Shown one piece after another: positions 1 through 8,582 of a stretch of 27,186 nucleotides of DNA. The position numbers were made by a program, and so were the translations under genes. The stretch comes from CAIWHR01 sp040007035 (GTDB lineage: Bacteria; Pseudomonadota; Gammaproteobacteria; Burkholderiales; Casimicrobiaceae), in assembly GCA_040007035.1 (NCBI GenBank), contig JBDTVU010000038.1, forward strand, positions 1 to 27,186, given 5' to 3'. Numbering within the stretch: position 1 is the first letter of the stretch; the number at the start of each line of letters is the position of its first letter. The notes under the pieces are model-generated. The model saw only the letters and a program-made list of their open reading frames with translations. It had not been told where the DNA came from and did not search any database.

Positions 1-2
1 CT

Positions 3-1586
3 CTCTACCGCACTCAGCCGGCTCCCGCGCAGACCGCGCAGACCGCGCAGACCGCCGCGTTTGCCGCCGTCTGCCAGCACGCGCTGGCGATGTCGGGCGC
101 CGGCCTTGCGGACGTCACGCCCGAAACGTCGATCGCAGCACTCGGTCTGGATTCGCTGCAGCGCGTCGAGCTCGTCGCGGCGCTCGACACCAGTTTCGGC
201 CGCCACCTGCCCGACGCCGTTTACAGCCAGGCGAGGACCCTCGGCGACCTCGCCACCGCCGTGCAGAAACACCTGATCGATTACCCGCAAGCCGCCGCGC
301 CGGCGCGGGAAGTTCCGGCTGAACATTACGACGTCGCGCTGTTTCCCGAATACCTCGAGCTCAAACGCCACGAGCGCATGCTGCTGGCGGTCGCCGAAAA
401 CAACCCCTATTTCCGTATCGACCAGGGTGTTGACCCGCAGACGAGGGGTGTCGGCGGCATTGCCCATATCGACGGCCGCGAGCTGATCAACTTCTGCGCC
501 TACGACTATGTCGGCATGGCGCGCGACGCGGCCGTCGTCAGCGCGACCAAGGCGGCGATCGACCGCTACGGCACCGGCGCGGGGGCAAGCCGTCTGGTCT
601 CCGGCGAAAAGCAGATACATCGTGAACTCGAGAACGCGCTGGCCGAGTTTCTCGGTACGCCCGCGTCGATTGTCTTCGTCTCCGGACACGCGACCAATGT
701 CACCACGATCGGCCATCTGCTGGGTCCCGGCGACCTCGTCGTCCACGACATCCTCGCTCACAACTCCATCCTCCAGGGTGCGCGTCTCTCCGGTGCGACC
801 TGCCGCGGATTCGCCCACAACGATTGGCGCGCGCTCGATGCGCTCCTTGCGGGCATCCGCCACGGCTTCCGCCGCGTTCTCATCGCCATCGAAGCCGTCT
901 ACAGCATGGACGGCGACTACCCCGACCTCCGGCGTTTCGTCGAGGTCAAGAACAAGCACCGGGCGATGCTCCTCGTCGACGAAGCGCATTCGCTGGGAAC
1001 CATGGGCAGGACCGGGCGCGGCATCGGCGAACACGCCGGGATCGACCGCGCCAGCGTCGAGCTGTGGATGGGCACGCTCTCGAAATCGCTCGCCAGCTGT
1101 GGCGGATACATCGCCGGTTCGGTCGAGCTCGTCGAGTATCTCAAGTACACCGCGCCCGGATTCGTATACAGCGTCGGACTCTCCCCGCCCAACGCGGCGG
1201 CGGCGCTCGCCGCCCTGACGCTGCTTCGGCGCGAGCCGCAGCGCGTCACCCGGCTCCACGAGTTGTCGAGCCTCTTCCTCGCGCTCGCGCGTGAACGCGG
1301 GCTCGATACGGGCCTCTCCGGAGGGACCCCCATCATTCCCGTCATCGTCGGCAATTCGGTCAAGTGCCTTCGCCTCTCCCGTGCGCTCTTTCAGCGCGGC
1401 ATCAACGTCCAGCCGATCATCCATCCGGCCGTCCCGGAGCGTGCCACGCGGCTGCGGCTGTTCATCACCACCAACCACACCGAATCGCACGTCAGGCGCG
1501 CCGTCGACGCCGTCGCCGAGGAGCTCGGCAACCTCGAGGGACGAGGGCGTTCGTCCCGCAGGCTCGAATCGCCGCTCCATGCCTAA
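3..1586 (+). CDS. ACP-serine palmitoyltransferase-like fusion (alpha-oxoamine synthase family), 5'-truncated by the window
   Basis: The frame is open from the first bases, so the protein begins upstream; the first in-window ATG (90) lies inside the carrier domain and is not a credible start. From the N-terminus it shows a short Ala-Gln-Thr repeat linker, an acyl carrier domain with the phosphopantetheine site GLDSLQR (Ser codon at 153-155), then a complete PLP fold-type I alpha-oxoamine synthase. Visible motifs are GTGAGASRLVSG, the Asp motif DEAHSLGTMGRTG and the PLP-lysine segment TLSKSLASCGG. Family members condense an amino acid with an acyl thioester; serine palmitoyltransferase makes 3-ketosphinganine. 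The fused ACP implies an ACP-bound acyl donor, as in Caulobacter, where spt and acp are separate genes. An acyl-AMP ligase domain may lie upstream (inference). Neighbours resembling ceramide synthase and ceramide reductase favour SPT over KBL or BioF, though sequence alone does not exclude another oxoamine synthase. Confidence 0.85.
   Translation, partial: LYRTQPAPAQTAQTAQTAAFAAVCQHALAMSGAGLADVTPETSIAALGLDSLQRVELVAALDTSFGRHLPDAVYSQARTLGDLATAVQKHLIDYPQAAAPAREVPAEHYDVALFPEYLELKRHERMLLAVAENNPYFRIDQGVDPQTRGVGGIAHIDGRELINFCAYDYVGMARDAAVVSATKAAIDRYGTGAGASRLVSGEKQIHRELENALAEFLGTPASIVFVSGHATNVTTIGHLLGPGDLVVHDILAHNSILQGARLSGATCRGFAHNDWRALDALLAGIRHGFRRVLIAIEAVYSMDGDYPDLRRFVEVKNKHRAMLLVDEAHSLGTMGRTGRGIGEHAGIDRASVELWMGTLSKSLASCGGYIAGSVELVEYLKYTAPGFVYSVGLSPPNAAAALAALTLLRREPQRVTRLHELSSLFLALARERGLDTGLSGGTPIIPVIVGNSVKCLRLSRALFQRGINVQPIIHPAVPERATRLRLFITTNHTESHVRRAVDAVAEELGNLEGRGRSSRRLESPLHA
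27..53 (+). repeat. Three perfect tandem copies of GCGCAGACC inside the fusion gene
   Basis: The 9-nt unit is repeated three times without change and encodes the Ala-Gln-Thr linker just before the acyl carrier domain. Being in frame, copy-number change would only lengthen or shorten a flexible linker. Confidence 0.85.
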
Positions 1587-2520
1587 CCCTGAACATGCCA
1601 TCGTCGTCGATCGGCTCTGCAAGCGTTACGGAACCCTGCTGGCGGTCGACGACGTTTCGTTCACCGTCCGCAAGGGCGAGGTGTTCGCGTTCCTGGGCCC
1701 GAACGGCGCTGGCAAGAGTACGACCGTCGAGATAATCGAGACCATCCGAACGGCAACGTCGGGAAAGGTCACCGTGCTCGGGATGGACGTCGCCAGGCGC
1801 AAGGCCAAAGTCGTCCGGCGGATCGGCGTGCTGCCGCAGGATTTCAGCTCGTTCGACCGGATCACCGTGCGGGAAAGCCTGTCGTACTACGCGCGGGTGT
1901 TCGGCTGCGACGCCGATATCGACGCGCTGATGGATCTCACCAATCTGCGCAGCAAGGCGAACGCCCAGTTCAATACCCTCTCGGGAGGCCTCAGGCAACG
2001 CCTCGGCATCGCCGCCGCGCTCGTCAATGACCCGGAAGTCGTCTTTCTCGATGAACCGACGACCGGGCTCGACCCCCACGCCCGGCACGCGGTGTGGGAT
2101 GTGCTCAAAGGTCTCAAGGGCCGCGGGAAAACCGTCTTTCTCACGACCCACTACATGGAGGAGGCCGAACTCCTGGCCGACACCGTGGCGATCATCTCTA
2201 AGGGCAGGATCGTGGCCATCGACTCGCCGACGCGGCTCACGGAGAAGCACGCCAATCACATGCGGCTCACGCTCGAGTCGAGTGACGCGGCGGCGCCGGG
2301 CCTGATCCGGAAAATGGGCTTCGATCCCACGCGGACAAGCGACGAAAGCATCTGCGTCCGCGTCGACAACGCAGACGACGTGCGCGCCATTCTCGGGGAG
2401 ATCGAAGGAGCCGGACTTTCCCTCGGCGGCATCGACGTGCGCAAGCCGAACCTGGAAGAGGTGTTCCTCAAGCTCACCGAAGAGCAAAGCGAAGTCGGCG
2501 CAGGCGAGGGCTCAAGATGA
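1579..2520 (+). CDS. ABC transporter ATP-binding protein (ABC-2/DrrA-NodI type)
   Basis: A 313-aa ATPase that energises export by the permease encoded next. Walker A is GPNGAGKST, the signature motif LSGGLRQRL, Walker B VVFLDEPTTGLD, and the H-loop lies in TTHYMEEAE. The C-terminal extension after about residue 220 is typical of DrrA-like ATPases. I chose the ATG at 1579 (MPNPEHAIVV) because an open frame further upstream is only read-through in the shadow of the previous gene; this start overlaps that gene's end by 8 nt. The stop overlaps the permease start in an ATGA, which implies translational coupling. Its place between lipid-synthesis genes suggests export or flipping of the sphingolipid product or an intermediate; this is inferred, as the family also exports polysaccharides and drugs. 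Confidence 0.93.
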   Translation: MPNPEHAIVVDRLCKRYGTLLAVDDVSFTVRKGEVFAFLGPNGAGKSTTVEIIETIRTATSGKVTVLGMDVARRKAKVVRRIGVLPQDFSSFDRITVRESLSYYARVFGCDADIDALMDLTNLRSKANAQFNTLSGGLRQRLGIAAALVNDPEVVFLDEPTTGLDPHARHAVWDVLKGLKGRGKTVFLTTHYMEEAELLADTVAIISKGRIVAIDSPTRLTEKHANHMRLTLESSDAAAPGLIRKMGFDPTRTSDESICVRVDNADDVRAILGEIEGAGLSLGGIDVRKPNLEEVFLKLTEEQSEVGAGEGSR

Positions 2521-3632
2521 CCCCGCGAATCATCACCGCCAACCTGGTCGTTCGGCTCAAGAGCTTCTACCGGGAACGATCGGCGATGTTCTTCACGTTT
2601 GCGTTCCCGGTGATCCTCGTGCTCGTCTTCGGAACGATCTTTACCAAGCCGGAGCACCTGAACTTCGATCTCCCGGTGCAGGATCGCAGCCACAGCGAAT
2701 CGTCGGCCCGGCTGCTCGAAGCTCTCGCGACCGATCACACGTTCAGGGTCGCGCCGGTTCCCGTCGACGTCGACGCCACGCAATACGCCAAGGAGAACAA
2801 GCAGAACCTGGTGCTCGTGATCCCCGAAGACTTCGCCCTGCTGGAAGGACGGCGTCTCGGCGCACGGGACGCCAGCGTGTCCGTGCCGCTGACGTACGTC
2901 TACGACCCCAGCTCGACCTCGGTGAACACCAAGATCCAGGCGCTCGACGTGATGGTGGCCGCGGTGAACCAGAAGGTAACCGGCACCCCGCCTTTCATCC
3001 GGCTCGTCGCGGCGTCGATCCTTTCCCAGCAATACCGCTTCATCGAATTCTTCGTCCCGGGCATTATCGCGATGGCGATCATGACCTCCTCTCTGTCGAA
3101 TGCGCTCAACATGAATGCGGAGCTTCGGCAGAAAGGTATCTTGCGCAAGCTCGCGACGACGCCGATCACGCGCACCGATTGGCTCGTCTCGAGCATCCTG
3201 TACCAGCTCATCCTGTCCGTCGTTTCCACGGTCGCAATCCTCCTCGTCAGCTACGCCGTCTTCGACGTTCGACTGCACATCGGCCTCTGGCTTCCGCTCA
3301 TCGTCGTGGTGGAGGTCGTCGCCTTTGTCGGCATCGGCATGCTGCTCACCCCGTTCGCGAAGGAGGCGGAAAGCGCGTCCGCGGTCGCCAACGCCTTCCT
3401 GTTTCCGATGATGTTTCTTTCGGGCACCTTTTTCCCGGTTGAAATGATGCCGGCCTTCCTGCAGGCGTTTGCCAAGCTGTTGCCGCTCTACTACGTGAAC
3501 GAGGCGCTGCGCGCGGCGATGATATTCGTCGACGATCCGGCTACGTTGCGGCTCGCGGGGGTCGCCGCCGGTTTCGCCGCGATCGTGTTCGTCGCGGGAA
3601 TGTTCAAGACGCGGTGGGACGAGGAGACGTGA
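2517..3632 (+). CDS. ABC-2 type transporter permease
   Basis: A 371-aa membrane protein partnering the ATPase upstream. One N-terminal membrane segment (about residues 20-40, with FTFAFPVILVLVFG) is followed by a large extracytoplasmic domain of about 140 residues and then a C-terminal group of hydrophobic helices, as usual for long ABC-2 permeases. The segment FLFPMMFLSGTFFPVEMMP is a strong ABC-2 family hallmark. Its ATG overlaps the ATPase stop (ATGA), and its stop is separated by one base from the next gene. The substrate cannot be read from sequence; location in a ceramide-type locus suggests a lipid. Confidence 0.92.
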   Translation: MTPRIITANLVVRLKSFYRERSAMFFTFAFPVILVLVFGTIFTKPEHLNFDLPVQDRSHSESSARLLEALATDHTFRVAPVPVDVDATQYAKENKQNLVLVIPEDFALLEGRRLGARDASVSVPLTYVYDPSSTSVNTKIQALDVMVAAVNQKVTGTPPFIRLVAASILSQQYRFIEFFVPGIIAMAIMTSSLSNALNMNAELRQKGILRKLATTPITRTDWLVSSILYQLILSVVSTVAILLVSYAVFDVRLHIGLWLPLIVVVEVVAFVGIGMLLTPFAKEAESASAVANAFLFPMMFLSGTFFPVEMMPAFLQAFAKLLPLYYVNEALRAAMIFVDDPATLRLAGVAAGFAAIVFVAGMFKTRWDEET

Positions 3633-3633
3633 C

Positions 3634-4602
3634 GTGCCGAAGCGCATCCTGTTCATTTGCGGGTCGATGAACCAGACCACGCAGATGCACCGGATTTCCC
3701 GGCATCTGACCGAGTACGAGCATTCGTTCACGCCCTATTACTGCGATGGCGCGCACGAAGCGATGCGGCGGATGAAGATGCTGGAGTTCACCATCATCGG
3801 CGACAAGCTTGCACGCCGCTGCCAGCGGTACCTGCAGTCGGAGAAACTCGCGATCGACTACAAGGGGCGCCACGGCCCTTACGATCTGGTGCTCACCTGT
3901 TCCGATGTGTTCCTGCAGAACAACATCCGCGGCAGCAGGATCGTCCTGGTCCAGGAAGGCATTACCGATCCGGAAGACCGAATGTTCCGCCTGGTGCAAC
4001 GCCATCGCTGGCTTCCGCTCTGGCTTGCGGGGACCGCCGCGACGGGCCTGAGCGACGCCTACCGCGCGTTTTGCGTTGCCAGCGAGGGGTACCGGGACCT
4101 CTTCATCCGCAAGGGTGCCAAGGGTGAGAAGATCGAGGTCACCGGCATCCCGAACTTCGACAACTGCCGGAGGTTTCGGAACAACGCGTTTCCCCACCAC
4201 CACTACGTGCTGGTCTGCACGTCGCCCCTGCGCGAGATCTTCCGTGGTGAGGATCGCAAGGCGTTCATTCTCGACGCCGTCAGGATCGCCGACGGGCGCC
4301 AGATGATCTTCAAATTCCACCCCAACGAAAACCTCGCGCGGGCGGAGAAGGAAGTGAATCGGCATGCTCCGGGGGCGCTGGTTTTCGCGGGCGGGAGCGC
4401 GGAAGAGATGATCGCCAACTGCGATGTTCTGATCACCAGGTATTCATCGACGGCATTTGTCGGCCTGGCGCTCGGCAAGGAAACGCATTCGGACTTCCCG
4501 ATCGACGAGTTGCGCAGGTTGCTGCCACTGCAGAACGACGCCGCGGCGGAGAACATCGCGAACGTATGCCGGCGGGTGATCGAGGAGCGGGCGCTGCAAT
4601 GA
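3634..4602 (+). CDS. GT-B-like transferase (CDP-glycerol/UDP-GlcNAc-type fold), possible lipid head-group enzyme
   Basis: A 322-aa soluble protein starting at GTG 3634, one base after the permease stop, with a GAGGAG ribosome site in the preceding gene's end. The N-terminus (KRILFICGSMNQTTQMHRI) looks like the first Rossmann strand and loop of a GT-B glycosyltransferase. The C-terminal half carries KFHPNEN and TRYSSTAFVGLALGKE, which resemble the donor-binding site of CDP-glycerol glycerophosphotransferases and UDP-GlcNAc 2-epimerase-like enzymes, where a late His and a Ser-Ser/Thr motif bind the nucleotide phosphates. There is no signal peptide or membrane helix. Its stop overlaps the next start (ATGA). 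A role in adding a head group to ceramide or a related lipid is inferred only from context. Confidence 0.65.
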   Translation: MPKRILFICGSMNQTTQMHRISRHLTEYEHSFTPYYCDGAHEAMRRMKMLEFTIIGDKLARRCQRYLQSEKLAIDYKGRHGPYDLVLTCSDVFLQNNIRGSRIVLVQEGITDPEDRMFRLVQRHRWLPLWLAGTAATGLSDAYRAFCVASEGYRDLFIRKGAKGEKIEVTGIPNFDNCRRFRNNAFPHHHYVLVCTSPLREIFRGEDRKAFILDAVRIADGRQMIFKFHPNENLARAEKEVNRHAPGALVFAGGSAEEMIANCDVLITRYSSTAFVGLALGKETHSDFPIDELRRLLPLQNDAAAENIANVCRRVIEERALQ

Positions 4603-5726
4603 ACGGCGAGGTGACGGTCAGGGCGACGACGTCGTGGCGGGATCGGCGCCGTTTTCAGCGCCTTCCGTGGACGATCTACGCGAGCGATCCGAACTGGGTC
4701 CCGCCGATCCTCGCACAGGAGCGTCTGTTGCTGGGCTGGGGCCGTCATCCGTTCTTTGCCAACGCGGAGATGGTGACGCTGCTTGCCGAGCGGCGTGGCA
4801 AGGTCATCGGCCGCGTCGCCGTGTTCGTCAACGACATCCACAACCGAAAGTACAACGAGCACCGGGGATTCTTCGGATTCTTCGAATGCGTCGATGACGT
4901 CGCGGCCGCGCGAAAGCTGTTCGACGTCGGGCGCGCATGGCTCCTGCAACGCGGCATGACCACATGGCGCGGTCCGGTGAATCCGTCGCTCAACTACACG
5001 TGCGGCCTGCTCGTCGACGGTTTCACCAGCCCGCCGGTGTTCCTGATGACCTACAACCCTGCGTACTACGCCACGCTGATCGAGGCGTGCGGCTTCGCCA
5101 AATCGCAGGATCTCTACGCCTACGAAATGGATGTCGCGCTGCTTGCGAAGCTGGTCGATCGATACAAACCTGCGGTGATGTCCGCGCTCGAGGGCGGCGG
5201 CCTGTCGGTGCGGCCCTTCGACCCGTCGCGCTTTGACGAGGAGATCAAGACCTACCTCGACATCTACAACCGTTCCCTCGACGGAAACTGGGGTTTCACG
5301 CCGCTGCAGGACGGCGAGGTGAAGCAGATCGCAGCAGAGCTGCGGCACATCATCGCGCCGGAGTTCGCGGCGTTCGCGATGGTCGGGGGCCAGGCGGTCG
5401 GTGCGGTGCTCGCGTTGCTCGATTACAACCAGATCCTCCGCCGGATCAACGGCCGACTCCTTCCGTTCGGGATTTTCCGCCTGATGTGGGGGCGCAGGCG
5501 AATCAGCGTTGCGCGCGGGATGACGGTGACGATGGTGCCCGGGTTTCAGCAGTCGGGGTTCTCGGTCGTGCTGCTCGACCGCCTGGTCGAGGCGGCGAGG
5601 GCGTGGAGTCTTGAGCGCTGGGAATTCTCGTGGGTGCTCGAGAGTAATACCAGCTCGCGTGGGACGCTCCAGCGCGCGGGGACGAAGCTCAGCAAGATCT
5701 ACCGGATCTACGACCGGACGCTGTGA
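4599..5726 (+). CDS. GNAT-fold N-acyltransferase, candidate bacterial ceramide synthase
   Basis: A 375-aa protein. An in-frame ATG at 4566 exists, but 4599 is preferred because it forms an ATGA overlap with the upstream stop. The sequence matches a distinctive large GNAT-like family: WVPPILAQER, HPFFANAEM, GRVAVFVNDIHN, the RGPVNPSLNYTCGLLVDGF block, and MTYNPAYYATLIEACGFAKSQD. In Caulobacter a GNAT-superfamily protein unrelated to eukaryotic ceramide synthase (bCerS) N-acylates the sphingoid base; this gene has the expected length and the expected neighbours (SPT-like, ACP, SDR). The assignment rests on recall of the family plus context; members of the family also occur without sphingolipid genes. 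It is the last gene of the co-directional operon. Confidence 0.7.
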   Translation: MNGEVTVRATTSWRDRRRFQRLPWTIYASDPNWVPPILAQERLLLGWGRHPFFANAEMVTLLAERRGKVIGRVAVFVNDIHNRKYNEHRGFFGFFECVDDVAAARKLFDVGRAWLLQRGMTTWRGPVNPSLNYTCGLLVDGFTSPPVFLMTYNPAYYATLIEACGFAKSQDLYAYEMDVALLAKLVDRYKPAVMSALEGGGLSVRPFDPSRFDEEIKTYLDIYNRSLDGNWGFTPLQDGEVKQIAAELRHIIAPEFAAFAMVGGQAVGAVLALLDYNQILRRINGRLLPFGIFRLMWGRRRISVARGMTVTMVPGFQQSGFSVVLLDRLVEAARAWSLERWEFSWVLESNTSSRGTLQRAGTKLSKIYRIYDRTL

Positions 5727-5763
5727 TGCCGGATTTCGCCGTTGGAAACCCGGCAGCTGCGGT

Positions 5764-6783
5764 TCAAAGCCAGCGCGCTTCGCGGTACCACTGCGCGGTT
5801 TCGCCGAGGCGATCGGCGAGCGGAGCCGCGGGCGACCAGCCCAGCAGGCTTCGCGCTTTTGCCGACGAACAGGTCCACGAACCCGCGAGCACTTCGGAAA
5901 TCTTGTCGCCGCCGACCCACCCCGGGCGCCCGCGAATCCTGGACGCGACATCGCCGAAAACTCCGACCGCCCGAAGCAGCCATGCCGGCAGGCGGACGAT
6001 CCGGGCCCGCTCTTTCCCGACCGCGTGGGCGATCGCGCTGCCGAGCTCGACCTGCGACAGATCCTCCGCGGCGGCGAAGTAGATGCCACGGCCCGACCTG
6101 TCGGGCACAAGCCGTTCACCTTTCTCGGCCGCAAGCAGGAGGCATTCGACGAGGTCCGTCACCGAAACGAGCGACACGCGCCCGTCGCCGCTTCCGCAGA
6201 CGACGTGGACGCCGGATCGAGCGATCGGCTTGAAGATCTCGTAGACCCCGCGGTCGCCTGCGCCGAACACGACGCCCGGCCGCACGACCGTGATGGCCAA
6301 CGCGCCAGCGTACCTGGCGGCGACCTGCTCGCCGCCGAGCTTGCTGCGCCCGTAGTCCGAAACGGGCAACGGCGGATCGCTTTCGACTTTCGGGACCGCG
6401 CCGGACGGCCCCGCCGCGGCGAGCGACGAGACGAGCACGAGCACAGGACGGTCCGCCTGCTCTCCGCACGCCGCCGCGACCGCCTCGACGCCCCCCGCGT
6501 TCACTTTGATGAAGTCCGCGGCGCACAGTGCCCGCACCAGGCCCGCGAGGTGGTATACGACGCCGGGATTCGACGACGCGACCGCGCGGGAGATACCGGC
6601 GCGATCATTGACATCGCAGAGGATAAGCTCGACGCCCATCGCGCGCAGTCGGTCGACATGCGACGTCGCCCGCACCAGGCAGGATACGCGGCAGCCGCGC
6701 TCGACCAGCCGGCGCACGAGGTGCACACCGATGAAACCGCTGGCGCCGGTGACCATGACCGATTGCCTGGTTGCGCCGTTCAT
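5764..6783 (-). CDS. Extended SDR (NAD-dependent epimerase/dehydratase), candidate ceramide reductase CerR-like
   Basis: A 339-aa extended short-chain dehydrogenase. The N-terminal nucleotide-binding motif is TGASGFIG, followed by VYHLAG, the catalytic Ser region VSSLAAAG, and the YxxxK motif as YGRSK. Start 6783 (MNGATRQSV) gives the normal distance to the Rossmann motif; an ATG six codons upstream (6801) is possible. It converges on the acyltransferase gene with a 37-bp gap and lies 61 bp downstream of the AI-2E permease on the same strand. In Caulobacter an SDR encoded near spt reduces the keto group during ceramide formation; the clustering suggests the same role here. Other SDR reactions on sugars or sterols cannot be excluded from sequence. 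Confidence 0.75.
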   Translation of the reverse strand: MNGATRQSVMVTGASGFIGVHLVRRLVERGCRVSCLVRATSHVDRLRAMGVELILCDVNDRAGISRAVASSNPGVVYHLAGLVRALCAADFIKVNAGGVEAVAAACGEQADRPVLVLVSSLAAAGPSGAVPKVESDPPLPVSDYGRSKLGGEQVAARYAGALAITVVRPGVVFGAGDRGVYEIFKPIARSGVHVVCGSGDGRVSLVSVTDLVECLLLAAEKGERLVPDRSGRGIYFAAAEDLSQVELGSAIAHAVGKERARIVRLPAWLLRAVGVFGDVASRIRGRPGWVGGDKISEVLAGSWTCSSAKARSLLGWSPAAPLADRLGETAQWYREARWL

Positions 6784-6844
6784 GCGTGCGAGCCCCGGCA
6801 CCGGGCGCGATCACCGATGCAACCGCGCGCACCCGTCGGATGCT

Positions 6845-8047
6845 TCATTCTCCCAGCATTTCGGCCAACGGGTGCAGCTGCTCCACATGTTGCGACACGA
6901 CCTTGACGATGACGATGATGGGAATGCTGAGCAGCATGCCCCAGATGCCCCAGAGCCATCCCCAGAACAGCAGCGAAATAAACACTGCCGCCGCATTCAT
7001 GTGGGCGATTCGTCCGGTCATCCAGGTGGTCACGAACGTTCCGACGAGGGTCGCGATCGCCAGGCAGACGCCGGCCACCAGCAGTGCCATGGCAAACGAC
7101 TCGAACTGCAGGAATGCGGCCATTCCCGTGACGACGGCCGCAACGCCGGGGCCCAGGTACGGAATGATGTGCAGCAGTCCTGCCGCGACGGCCCAGGCTC
7201 CGGCGTTGTCGAGGCCGATCCAGCGAAACGCGATCCAGCTGAGCAACGCGACCAGCAGGTTCGTCGTCAGCAGCATGAGCATGTACTTCTGGATCGATTC
7301 GTTGATGTCATCGAGGATCTTGACGGTGATCTTTCGCTTCGACAGCGACGGCCCCGTGATCCGTACCAGCTTCCGCTTGAAGGTATCGCCACCGAGCAGC
7401 AGGAAGAACACCAGGAATACGATCATCGCCGCCTGACCGACCGCGCCGATGGCACCCATCGAGCTGTCCCACACGTAGTCACCGAGCTTGAACGTGGGCC
7501 GGTCGACGACGACATGGGTGGCAGCCTGATGCGGAGCGACGGTCCCGCCGGCTGCCTCGGTCGTCGCCTTTTCGACTGCGGTGGCAGCGGTTTGCATCTT
7601 CTGCATGTTGTCGGTCTGGCTGACGCGCAGGCGCGCAAGCCCGGCAGTGAACTTGGTCGCCGCTTCGGGCAACTGCTCGATGATGGTCTGCACTTGCCCG
7701 CGCAACGAGTAGGCGCCGAGCACGAGCGCACCGACCACGCTTCCCATCACGATGACGGTGCCGACGACGCGCGGGATCCGGATCGCTTCGAGCCATGCGA
7801 TGAGCGGATTCAGCGTGTAGGCGATGATGATGCCGAGCAGCAGCGGCACCACGAAGGCCTGCGCCCAGGACAGGGCAAAAAGCGACGCGAGCACCGCCAG
7901 AATCCCCAGCGCCAGTCCGCGCGCATCGACTGACATCCGGGTTTCGGGAAGGGTGACGAGCGACGCGTCTACGGCAGGGTCGGGTTGCTCGACAGCAGGT
8001 GCCGGATGAGCGGTGCCGATGGAGGGTGGAGCGGCGGCGTGGGTCAT
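6845..8047 (-). CDS. AI-2E/PerM family transporter
   Basis: A 400-aa multi-pass inner-membrane protein. After a Pro/Ala-rich cytoplasmic N-terminus come paired helices (LALGILAVLASLFALSWAQ, then VVPLLLGIIIAYTLNPLIAWLE). A long hydrophilic stretch follows (about residues 115-205), then five or so C-terminal helices with LLHIIPYLGPGVAAVV, a family hallmark. The family includes E. coli TqsA/PerM and sodium/proton antiporters, so the substrate is unknown. The last helix ends in WGIWGMLLSIPIIVIVKVV, also typical. The SDR gene follows after 61 bp and could be co-transcribed. Confidence 0.92.
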   Translation of the reverse strand: MTHAAAPPSIGTAHPAPAVEQPDPAVDASLVTLPETRMSVDARGLALGILAVLASLFALSWAQAFVVPLLLGIIIAYTLNPLIAWLEAIRIPRVVGTVIVMGSVVGALVLGAYSLRGQVQTIIEQLPEAATKFTAGLARLRVSQTDNMQKMQTAATAVEKATTEAAGGTVAPHQAATHVVVDRPTFKLGDYVWDSSMGAIGAVGQAAMIVFLVFFLLLGGDTFKRKLVRITGPSLSKRKITVKILDDINESIQKYMLMLLTTNLLVALLSWIAFRWIGLDNAGAWAVAAGLLHIIPYLGPGVAAVVTGMAAFLQFESFAMALLVAGVCLAIATLVGTFVTTWMTGRIAHMNAAAVFISLLFWGWLWGIWGMLLSIPIIVIVKVVSQHVEQLHPLAEMLGE

Positions 8048-8174
8048 GGCGGCGAGGTCGACAGCGCTTGTGCCCCCGGAAATTGGTGAGCGAAGCGGGC
8101 TCGGACGTGGCGTCGCTTCCGATCCCTGGATGGCCGCTGATCGGGAGCGCCAGTCCCCGGGGGTCGGGAATGCA

Positions 8175-8210
8175 GGACGGGCAGGTCGTAGTCTTCCGAC
8201 CTGCCCGTCC
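8175..8210 (-). terminator. Strong hairpin downstream of the BON lipoprotein gene
   Basis: Two perfectly complementary 14-nt arms (GGACGGGCAGGTCG at 8175-8188 and its complement at 8197-8210) enclose an 8-nt loop, 15 bp past the BON gene stop. There is no clear T-run on the minus side, so it may act as an RNA 3'-end stabiliser or Rho-assisted stop rather than a classic intrinsic terminator. Confidence 0.6.
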
Positions 8211-8224
8211 CGCAGTCTGCGTTT

Positions 8225-8539
8225 CTACTTGAGCCGCATGTCGTTCTTGACGGACTTCACGCCGGCGACGGTGCGTGTAACCTCAACCGCCTTGCTTTCC
8301 GCGGCCGGCGAGCTCACGAAGCCGCTCAGCTGGACGATTCCCTTGAACGTTTCGACGTTGATTTCGGCCGATTTCAGCGTCGGCTCGTTGAAGATCGCGG
8401 CCTTGACCTTGGTGGTGATGACCGTGTCGTCCACGTATTCGCCGGTGCCTTCCTTCTTTGCCGTCGAGGCGCAGCCCAGCGCCGTCGCCATGAGCAGTAC
8501 GCCAGCGATGGTGGCCAATTTGCGAGTGATGTTGGTCAT
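8225..8539 (-). CDS. BON-domain lipoprotein (OsmY-like)
   Basis: A 104-aa secreted lipoprotein: N-terminal signal sequence with lipobox ALGC (Cys at residue 23), then one BON domain from YVDDTVITTKVKAAIFNEPTLKSAEINVET to GVKSVKNDMRLK, with the typical G-IVQLSGFV turn. BON domains bind phospholipid or envelope surfaces, and OsmY-type proteins respond to osmotic and envelope stress. An AAAGGA ribosome site lies 7 nt before the ATG. The DUF3309 gene ends 43 bp upstream on the same strand, so the two are probably one transcript driven by the palindrome promoter at 8837-8879. Confidence 0.9.
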   Translation of the reverse strand: MTNITRKLATIAGVLLMATALGCASTAKKEGTGEYVDDTVITTKVKAAIFNEPTLKSAEINVETFKGIVQLSGFVSSPAAESKAVEVTRTVAGVKSVKNDMRLK

Positions 8540-8582
8540 GCGTTTTCCTTTGAGTGAAACACTCCGCCGACACTGCGCGGGA

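Noticed and set aside
5729..5756. Inverted repeat TGCCGG/CCGGCA between the convergent acyltransferase and SDR genes as a terminator
   Set aside because: Six-nt arms with a long loop and no T-run; too weak to call.
2256..6134. Very long minus-strand open frames (about 490 and 640 codons) across the ABC permease, transferase and acyltransferase genes
   Set aside because: They are antisense to genes with clear motifs and coupled starts, have Arg/Gly/Asp-rich composition and no recognisable domain; long open antisense frames are expected at this GC content.
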